5,103 nt of DNA, from assembly GCA_003170575.1 (NCBI GenBank), contig PMZB01000249.1:1-5103 (forward strand). The letters run 5' to 3'. Shown in pieces: positions 1-5,103 of the stretch. The notes beneath the pieces were generated by a model. The model made no database searches. It saw only the letters and a list, made by a program, of their open reading frames with translations, and was not told the DNA's origin. Origin of the DNA: Chlamydiia bacterium. Lineage in GTDB: Bacteria; Chlamydiota; Chlamydiia; Chlamydiales; FEN-1388. Every line of letters starts with the position of its first letter. Position 1 is the first letter of the stretch. Position numbers and translations under genes: made by a program.

Positions 1-51
1 ACCTAATGCGACAATCTGATTTCGGTCTCTCATATTCATTATGTGGATTTT

Positions 52-1332
52 ATGCACCAACTTTTTTTTCCCTTGGTTTTAGGTATTCTGTTTTCCTGCT
101 CCCTTTTTGCGCGCGTAGAGCTTGGTGTGGACAGACTGTTCGAACCCCAGTATCGCGCACTTGTAGAAGGGAAACGGGTTGGGTTGATTACGAATCGAAC
201 AGGCATGACTTCGAACATGGAGAGCACGTTTTCTGTGTTTGAGAAAAAACATGGGGCAGGGGTTTTGACTTTGGGTGCGATCTTTTCTCCTGAACATGGG
301 CTGTTCGGAGTGGATCCTAAAGCAGAAGTTTCGAAAACCGACAAAGGAATCATCGTATACAGTCTGTACGACGCTGGTGTGCCCAGGCGTATCTCTAAAG
401 AGATGGCAAAAGGCATCGATGTGCTTGTCTATGATATTCAAGATATTGGATCTAGGTCCTACACATATGTGTCAGCTCTTTATTATGTGATGGAAGATGC
501 TGCAAAGTTGTCCATCCCTGTTGTTGTGCTTGATCGTCCAAATCCCTTAGGGGGCTTGCTTGTAGATGGTCCGATGTTGCAAAAAGAGTATCGTTCCTAT
601 GTCGGATATGCGAATGTCCCCTACTGTCATGGCATGACTGTGGGCGAGCTTGCTCGATTTTTCCGCGGGGAGTATGGCGTTTCTTGCCAATTAACAGTTG
701 TCCCTATGCAAGGCTGGAATAGATCTATGCGGTTTGACGATACAAAGCTTTCGTGGGTCCCTACAAGCCCCAATATCCCTGAACCATCGAGCGCTCTTTT
801 TTACCCCGCCACAGGGCTTCTGGGCGAGCTTGCTGTTGTCTTTATTGGAGTAGGAAGTCCTCTTCCTTTCAGAGTTATTGCTGCTCCTTGGATCAGCGGG
901 AAAGAGTTAACCGCTGCTCTTCAGCGACCTGGTCCTGAGGGTGTGTGTTTTCAAGAGATCCATATTGTTCCAACCATGGGACAGTATCGAGATAAACCTT
1001 GCGAGGGGACGCTGCTTATCATCAAAAATCCTGAAAGGTTTAATCCAATAAAAGTTTTCTATTGGGTGGTAAGTACCTTGAAAGAGCTCTATCCAACAAA
1101 ATTAAGAGAGGCGATTGCCGCCATTCCCCAGGAAGCTCTTTTTTACAAAGCTTGCGGCTCTAAAAAAATTGCAGAAATTCTTTTGAAAGAGGATCTCTCC
1201 TTTCCGCAGCTTGTTTGTTTAGACGAAAAAGAGCGACAAGAATTTCTTGCTGTGCGAAAAAAATACCTCATTCCTTCCTATGAAAACAGTTCACATACCC
1301 CTCCTCCGTCGGGGTATGTGAGTAAAAAATAG
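52..1332 (+). CDS. Exported DUF1343 family protein (NamZ/YbbC-like, probable exo-beta-N-acetylmuramidase)
   Basis: A 426-residue protein of the DUF1343 family. The characterised members (NamZ, formerly YbbC, of Bacillus subtilis) remove terminal MurNAc from peptidoglycan fragments outside the cytoplasm, so a role in cell-wall turnover or recycling is inferred. Seen in sequence: a hydrophobic N-terminus (residues 5-20) with a signal-peptidase site plausibly after LFA; then family motifs in order: GVDRL (25-29), KRVGLITN (41-48), SPEHGLFG (79-86, the conserved Glu-His likely in the active site), VYDIQDIGSRSYTY (126-139), LDRPNPLGG (160-168), HGMTVGELA (193-201), FDDTKLSWVPTSPN (228-241) and APWI (278-281). 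Length is about normal for the family. The ATG at 52 is chosen because it starts a clean signal peptide; a GTG at 43 would add three residues, and the frame is closed by TAA at 4-6. No convincing ribosome binding site is visible for either. LFSC could be a poor lipobox, so a lipoprotein is possible. The last dozen residues are encoded by a hairpin. Confidence 0.92.
   Translation: MHQLFFPLVLGILFSCSLFARVELGVDRLFEPQYRALVEGKRVGLITNRTGMTSNMESTFSVFEKKHGAGVLTLGAIFSPEHGLFGVDPKAEVSKTDKGIIVYSLYDAGVPRRISKEMAKGIDVLVYDIQDIGSRSYTYVSALYYVMEDAAKLSIPVVVLDRPNPLGGLLVDGPMLQKEYRSYVGYANVPYCHGMTVGELARFFRGEYGVSCQLTVVPMQGWNRSMRFDDTKLSWVPTSPNIPEPSSALFYPATGLLGELAVVFIGVGSPLPFRVIAAPWISGKELTAALQRPGPEGVCFQEIHIVPTMGQYRDKPCEGTLLIIKNPERFNPIKVFYWVVSTLKELYPTKLREAIAAIPQEALFYKACGSKKIAEILLKEDLSFPQLVCLDEKERQEFLAVRKKYLIPSYENSSHTPPPSGYVSKK
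1291..1321 (+). terminator. Hairpin at the 3' end of the DUF1343 gene, possible terminator
   Basis: An 11-bp perfect stem (1291-1301 with 1311-1321, TCACATACCCC pairing with GGGGTATGTGA) around a 9-nt loop lies just before the TAG stop at 1330-1332. There is no T-run after it (GTAAAAAAT follows), so it is not a textbook intrinsic terminator; it may protect the mRNA 3' end or work with another hairpin. It closely resembles the hairpin behind groEL. Confidence 0.35.
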
Positions 1333-1354
1333 CAAACAGGCGGTTTGTTTGCTA
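1330..1354. promoter_or_regulatory. 9-7-9 inverted repeat upstream of the groESL promoter candidate
   Basis: TAGCAAACA (1330-1338) and TGTTTGCTA (1346-1354) form a perfect 9-bp inverted repeat with a 7-nt spacer, overlapping the stop codon of the DUF1343 gene. Read on the minus strand it is followed by ATTTTTTAC, so it could terminate leftward transcription. Its outer bases (TAGCA...TGCTA) vaguely recall the CIRCE operator bound by HrcA (TTAGCACTC-N9-GAGTGCTAA), but the inner bases and spacer differ. Function is uncertain: operator or hairpin. Confidence 0.3.
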
Positions 1355-1371
1355 AAATTCACGTCTTTCCC

Positions 1372-1401
1372 TTGACAGAAAAGCTCGTTAATCCCTAGAC
1401 T
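1372..1401 (+). promoter_or_regulatory. Possible sigma70-type promoter for groESL
   Basis: A perfect -35 box TTGACA (1372-1377) is followed after 18 bases by TAGACT (1396-1401), which matches the -10 consensus at four of six positions. Transcription from here would begin near 1408 and carry the whole palindrome at 1443-1524 in a leader of about 190 nt. The weak -10 and the strong hairpin behind it leave doubt. The 1527-1598 stretch is A+T-rich and has a -10-like TATACA (1570-1575), but no matching -35. Confidence 0.35.
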
Positions 1402-1417
1402 TCTCCACCTTAACCAA

Positions 1418-1524
1418 AGTTAAGCAAAGGGTTGTAGAAATTAAATAACCACAGAAATCAAGAGAACACACAGAGGAAAAATTTCCTCTATCTCTGTGTG
1501 CTCTCTTGATCTCTGTGGTTATTT
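1418..1524 (+). repeat. Palindromic repeat element, copy 1 (imperfect 33-bp arms)
   Basis: The core is an inverted repeat: left arm 1443-1475, loop 1476-1491, right arm 1492-1524. The 33-bp arms differ at two places only (A1456 opposite C1511, A1466 opposite C1501). The arms are built from CACAGAG-like units (CCACAGA...CACACAGAG). A 13-base sequence AGTTAAGCAAAGG (1418-1430) lies 18 bases before the CCACAGA motif, exactly as in the second copy at 3653-3768, so the element probably extends left beyond the hairpin. The right arm ends in TTATTTTTG, so on the + strand the structure could act as a terminator for upstream transcription. It lies 74 bases before the groES start codon. Confidence 0.88.
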
Positions 1525-1598
1525 TTGTCCCAATGTGTAAGAGCATGTGGGTGCGTAAACAATTCTTCATATACATATTTACATGGAGCAGGAACCTT

Positions 1599-1889
1599 AT
1601 GAAAATTAAACCACTTGGCAACCGCATCCTGGTACGACGTTCCAAAGTGAAAGCGTCGAAAGGAGGAATTCTTCTTCCAGATACAGCACAAGAAAAACCT
1701 AAAGAAGGTGAAGTCATGGCTGTAGGACCAGGCAAAACAAATGATAAAGGACAAATAGAAGCTCTTTCTATAAAGGTCGGAGACAAAGTGCTGTTTAGCT
1801 CCTATGCAGGAACTGAAGTAAAAGGTGGAAGCGAAGATGAAGAGATGCTCATCCTCTCAGAGGATGAAGTGTTTGGCGTGTTTGTATAA
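1599..1889 (+). CDS. groES: Co-chaperonin GroES (10 kDa chaperonin)
   Basis: A 96-residue GroES, the heptameric lid that caps the GroEL chamber in the cytoplasm and drives ATP-dependent folding cycles. Seen: N-terminal strand IKPLGNRILVRR (3-14), a mobile loop with GGILLPDTAQEKP (22-34; the GILLP tip docks onto the GroEL apical domain), EGEVMAVGPGK (36-46), VGDKVLF (60s) and SSYAGTEVK followed by an acidic GGSEDEE turn, then LILSEDEVFGV. Length is typical. The ATG at 1599 is chosen because the protein begins in the canonical way there and GGAG (1585-1588) and AGGA (1590-1593) precede it at suitable distance; upstream in-frame sequence runs back into the palindrome and is not coding. It is the first gene of the groESL operon; groEL follows after 12 bases. 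No CIRCE operator is present in the leader. Confidence 0.98.
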   Translation: MKIKPLGNRILVRRSKVKASKGGILLPDTAQEKPKEGEVMAVGPGKTNDKGQIEALSIKVGDKVLFSSYAGTEVKGGSEDEEMLILSEDEVFGVFV

Positions 1890-3566
<1,677 letters not shown>

Positions 3567-3572
3567 AAGCGG

Positions 3573-3607
3573 TTTCAATGCACCCCCTTTGCAGGGGTGC
3601 ATTGAGA
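3573..3607 (+). terminator. Hairpin after groEL, likely transcript end of groESL
   Basis: Starting ten bases after the groEL stop codon is a strong hairpin: TCAATGCACCCC (3575-3586) pairs with GGGGTGCATTGA (3594-3605) around a 7-nt loop, with further weak pairing to 3573/3607. It lacks a following T-run (GATGAAAG follows), so it may be a factor-dependent terminator or an mRNA-stabilising structure. Its position and strength make a 3'-end role likely. The apex CCCC/GGGG and outer TCA/TGA match the hairpin at 1291-1321. Confidence 0.5.
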
Positions 3608-3652
3608 TGAAAGATTCGGGCGCAAAGCACCCATGCTAATTCCCAAAAGTTT

Positions 3653-3768
3653 AGTTAAGCAAAGGCATTGTAATTTTTTTTTACCACAGAGATCACAGAG
3701 CACACAGAGAAAGAAAAATGTTCTATTTCTCTGTGTGCTCTGTGATCTCTGTGGTAAAAAAAAATTAC
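3653..3768 (+). repeat. Palindromic repeat element, copy 2 (perfect 43-bp arms)
   Basis: The left arm 3670-3712 and right arm 3726-3768 are perfect reverse complements over 43 bp with a 13-nt loop (3713-3725). Each arm contains a run of nine T or A and three 9-base units ending in CACAGAG in exact phase (3683-3691, 3692-3700, 3701-3709). The 13-base flank AGTTAAGCAAAGG (3653-3665) is identical to that of copy 1 and sits at the same 18-base distance from CCACAGA. On the + strand the hairpin is preceded by T9 and followed by A9, so as a whole it is not an intrinsic terminator. No transposase is encoded; it is a non-coding repeat or MITE-like element. Confidence 0.92.
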
Positions 3769-3930
3769 GAACAGTTTTTAGAACGAGCTCGCACGTTACG
3801 ACTATTGTTCCAAGCCTGAGAAGAAATAGCCTTCAAAATGCATTTTCGAGGCAAAAGAGTCAGGTTAGGGTAATAGGGTGCGTTATCATGCCCGATCCAA
3901 GAATTGAGTTTAGAAATATGATTAGTTTAT

Positions 3931-4182
3931 ATGCCGATTTATGAATATTATTGCTCTTCGTGTAAGAGCATAAAAGAGATTATCCACAAAGCTTCAGACC
4001 CTGATGTTACTTGCTGCCCTGATTGCAAGAAAAAAACTCTCAAAAAAACAATTCCTCGATCTTTTGGCGTACAGTTTACTGGCAGCGGGTTTTACGAAAC
4101 CGACTACAAAAATAAAAACTGTACCGGATCATGCTCTTCCTGTTCTTCTTCTTGCGGATGTGGGAAGAAGAAACCCTCCTGA
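3931..4182 (+). CDS. FmdB-family zinc-ribbon protein with cysteine-rich tail
   Basis: An 83-residue small protein of the FmdB/CxxC-CxxC zinc-ribbon family. It begins with the family signature MPIYEYYC; Cys8-x2-Cys11 and Cys29-x2-Cys32 (with an extra Cys28) should bind one zinc ion. It continues with FTGSGFYETDY (49-59), the second family hallmark. Family members were named after a putative regulator of formamidase genes, but the role of most is unknown; a nucleic-acid or protein-binding function is only inferred. The tail carries five more cysteines (64, 68, 71, 75, 77) in a C-x3-C-x2-C-x3-C-x-C layout, then a basic end. The start at 3931 is set by the MPIYEY signature; no good ribosome binding site is visible upstream. 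The gene appears to stand alone: 364 bases after groEL, with a new promoter candidate just downstream. Confidence 0.93.
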   Translation: MPIYEYYCSSCKSIKEIIHKASDPDVTCCPDCKKKTLKKTIPRSFGVQFTGSGFYETDYKNKNCTGSCSSCSSSCGCGKKKPS

Positions 4183-4191
4183 AAACAATTG

Positions 4192-4220
4192 TTTAAAAAA
4201 ATAACTTGCCTTGCTATAGA
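4192..4220 (+). promoter_or_regulatory. Possible promoter for the membrane protein/XRE unit
   Basis: TTTAAA (4192-4197) and TATAGA (4215-4220) are separated by 17 bases. The -10 is good and the -35 is weak. Transcription would start near 4227, about 37 bases before the ATG at 4264, which has a clear GGAG (4254-4257) six bases upstream. The fit of promoter, ribosome binding site and start codon supports a real gene start here. Confidence 0.45.
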
Positions 4221-4263
4221 TGAGAAAGAAAGGTGTTTTTTCTGCAACAAAGCGGAGACTGTT

Positions 4264-4817
4264 ATGTCAAATGTTAATGCGAACATTGGATGGAGAGAGT
4301 TTTTTTCCAATTACATGTTCCATCCTAACGCTGAGGAATTAAGCGAACAAGAAAAAGTTCTATAAAGTGGAAAAGCATTGCCTTAGGTTTAGTCACTTTG
4401 GGCATAGCACACGCCATCTGTTACTTCGCATTCAAGAAACCAGTTTCGATTCTTGAACGATACAAGACGCCAGAAACTCCCGTTGAGATTCAAAGCGGGC
4501 CCATAGACGAAATCTTTAGTCGCATAATAAATCCGAATACAGAGCAACGAAGACATTTTCTTTCAATCAGACACTTTGACTACCACTGTCATGATGCAAA
4601 AACAAATGAAGCACTTAAGCCTGAACGCACGACGATTCTAGAGATGGCGAAAAAATTAGCTAACGATATTGACACTATGCAGCCAACGCAGGAGCTAAAA
4701 GAAAAGGTTAAAAAGCTAATAGGACAGTTTGATTTTGTGTTTGGAGGAGTTAGTGGGACGGATAAGCAAGACTTGCGAACGAAGCTGGTAGATTTCGCTT
4801 CAGGGACAAAGAAATAA
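4264..4817 (+). pseudogene. Small single-pass membrane protein of unknown family, split by a one-base frameshift
   Basis: A well-signalled ATG at 4264 (GGAG at 4254-4257) opens a 33-codon frame ending at TAA 4363-4365. The frame one base back is open from 4335 to TAA 4815-4817 but has no ATG or GTG start near its beginning. Joining the two by one missing base, which must lie between about 4335 and 4365 and most simply in the A5 run at 4352-4356, restores a 184-residue protein: a polar N-terminus (WREFFSNYMFHPNAEEL), one membrane segment (about 38-57, containing IALGLVTLGIAHAIC), then a soluble, charged and largely helical-looking region with no motif I recognise. The pattern resembles membrane anchors I associate with environmental Chlamydiae, but that is memory only. 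If translation does start in the second frame it would need TTG 4398, which cuts the membrane segment in half. One base separates its stop from the next gene, so the two were probably one operon. Decay, sequence error or recoding are all possible. Confidence 0.65.
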
Positions 4818-4818
4818 G

Positions 4819-5050
4819 ATGTGTATAGCTAAAGACCGATTGGCAAAGTATAAGGCTTCTGGCATAGCTTTGCAAAGGCGCCCGTTATCGTGAAGGATTG
4901 TCCCAAAAAGAACTTGCGAAGCGTTCAGGGATCAGTCAGGTGAATATCTCGCACATGGAAAATGGACGTAGGCCTATTGGGAATAAAGTAGCGAAGAAAT
5001 TAGCTAAAGTACTTCACATTGATCCCGCACTTCTGGATGTCGCTTGCTAA
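4819..5050 (+). pseudogene. XRE-family helix-turn-helix regulator, split by a one-base frameshift
   Basis: The frame from ATG 4819 reads MCIAKDRLAKYKASGIAL and then runs to TGA at 4891-4893. The next frame, open after TAG 4865-4867, encodes KGARYREGLSQKELAKRSG and onward to TAA 5048-5050. Removing one base near C4873 joins them as ...SGIALKGARYREGLSQKELA..., a typical Cro/CI-type (HTH_3) domain: first HTH helix SQKELAKRSG, recognition helix SQVNISHMENG, then PIGNKVAKKLAKVLHIDPALL. The restored protein would have 76 residues, the usual size of small single-domain XRE regulators. These bind operator DNA as dimers, often controlling their own operon, and many are antitoxins. The start lies one base after the preceding stop. 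As written, no intact HTH protein with a proper start is encoded; TTG 4898 would lose the first helix turn. Domain identity is firm; whether the break is real decay or a sequence error cannot be told here. Confidence 0.75.
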
Positions 5051-5103
5051 CCTTTCCCGATAATTTCTTTATCTCTCTTAACAAAACTTTAATGAATACC
5101 GCT
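5051..5103. other. Sequence after the XRE gene, no feature seen
   Basis: A short A+T-rich stretch with only a 5-bp inverted repeat (GATAA 5059-5063 / TTATC 5069-5073). This is too weak to call a terminator. The window ends before any further gene can be recognised. Confidence 0.5.

Larger units (their letters stand above)
3567..3930. other. Intergenic region between groEL and the FmdB-type gene
   Basis: This 364-base gap holds the post-groEL hairpin and repeat copy 2, both listed separately. In the remainder (3769-3930) I see no gene, no RNA gene and no convincing promoter. TATCAT (3884-3889) and TATGAT (3917-3922) are -10-like but lack a credible -35. The open frame running across the palindrome encodes LCVLCDLCGKKK-type repeat translation and is not a gene. 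Confidence 0.7.

Noticed and set aside
39..416. Minus-strand open frames opposite the DUF1343 gene (also 79-441)
   Set aside because: They are shadows of a clearly conserved + strand gene and show no family motifs.
1506..1598. Upstream extension of groES to a TTG at 1506
   Set aside because: The extra 31 codons begin inside the palindrome, do not resemble GroES, and the ATG at 1599 has a good ribosome binding site and the canonical GroES N-terminus.
3670..3768. Repeat copy 2 as the intrinsic terminator of groEL
   Set aside because: On both strands the long hairpin is preceded by T9 and followed by A9, the reverse of a terminator, and another hairpin stands directly after groEL.
3633..3944. 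103-codon open frame across repeat copy 2
   Set aside because: Its middle is a translation of the palindrome (LCVLCDLCGKK-type sequence), it has no ribosome binding site, and it overlaps the well-supported FmdB-type start in another frame.
4183..4194. Palindrome AAACAATTGTTT after the FmdB-type gene as a terminator
   Set aside because: It is a pure A+T-rich dyad with no room for a loop and only weak pairing; it also overlaps the candidate -35 box of the next unit.
4350..4357. Programmed -1 frameshift joining the two parts of the membrane protein
   Set aside because: In the zero frame the heptamer is A GAA AAA, which does not allow good re-pairing in both sites, and no stimulating Shine-Dalgarno or strong hairpin is evident. 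A lost base is simpler.
4398..4817. Separate 139-residue gene starting at TTG 4398
   Set aside because: The start would fall within the membrane segment, there is no ribosome binding site, and the same frame continues upstream with coherent protein sequence.

Overview
The window holds three intact transcription blocks and one apparently decaying block, all on the + strand. It looks like a chromosomal piece of a bacterium of moderate G+C content. The GroES (with SSYAGTEVK near its C-terminal half), the two-gene groESL operon with a GGM-tailed GroEL, and the membrane-anchor pattern LGLVTLGIAHAIC in the last block remind me of environmental Chlamydiae (Parachlamydia/Waddlia-like). That placement is from memory and weak; nothing here proves it.

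Region by region: 52-1332 encodes an exported DUF1343 (NamZ/YbbC-type) protein, probably an exo-N-acetylmuramidase acting on peptidoglycan fragments. The stretch 1291-1354 holds two hairpins at its 3' end, followed by a possible promoter (1372-1401). An 82-bp imperfect palindrome, part of a repeat element at 1418-1524, sits in the groESL leader. groES (1599-1889) and groEL (1902-3566) follow as a tight operon and together make the chaperonin/co-chaperonin folding machine. A hairpin (3573-3607) ends groEL, and a second copy of the repeat element (3653-3768), with a perfect 43-bp stem, lies just downstream. The chaperonin operon is therefore bracketed by two same-orientation copies of one repeat family. 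A FmdB-type zinc-ribbon protein with a cysteine-rich tail is at 3931-4182.

The last 900 bases look like a two-gene unit with its own promoter: a small single-pass membrane protein of unknown family (4264-4817) and, one base later, a 76-residue XRE-type helix-turn-helix regulator (4819-5050). In this sequence each is interrupted by a single-base frameshift, while the four upstream genes are intact. The genes do not form one pathway: peptidoglycan turnover, protein folding, a small metal-binding protein and a regulator/membrane-protein pair are simply neighbours. The most interesting structure is the palindromic repeat family around groESL and the broken regulator/membrane pair; I found no clear new defence or mobile system.
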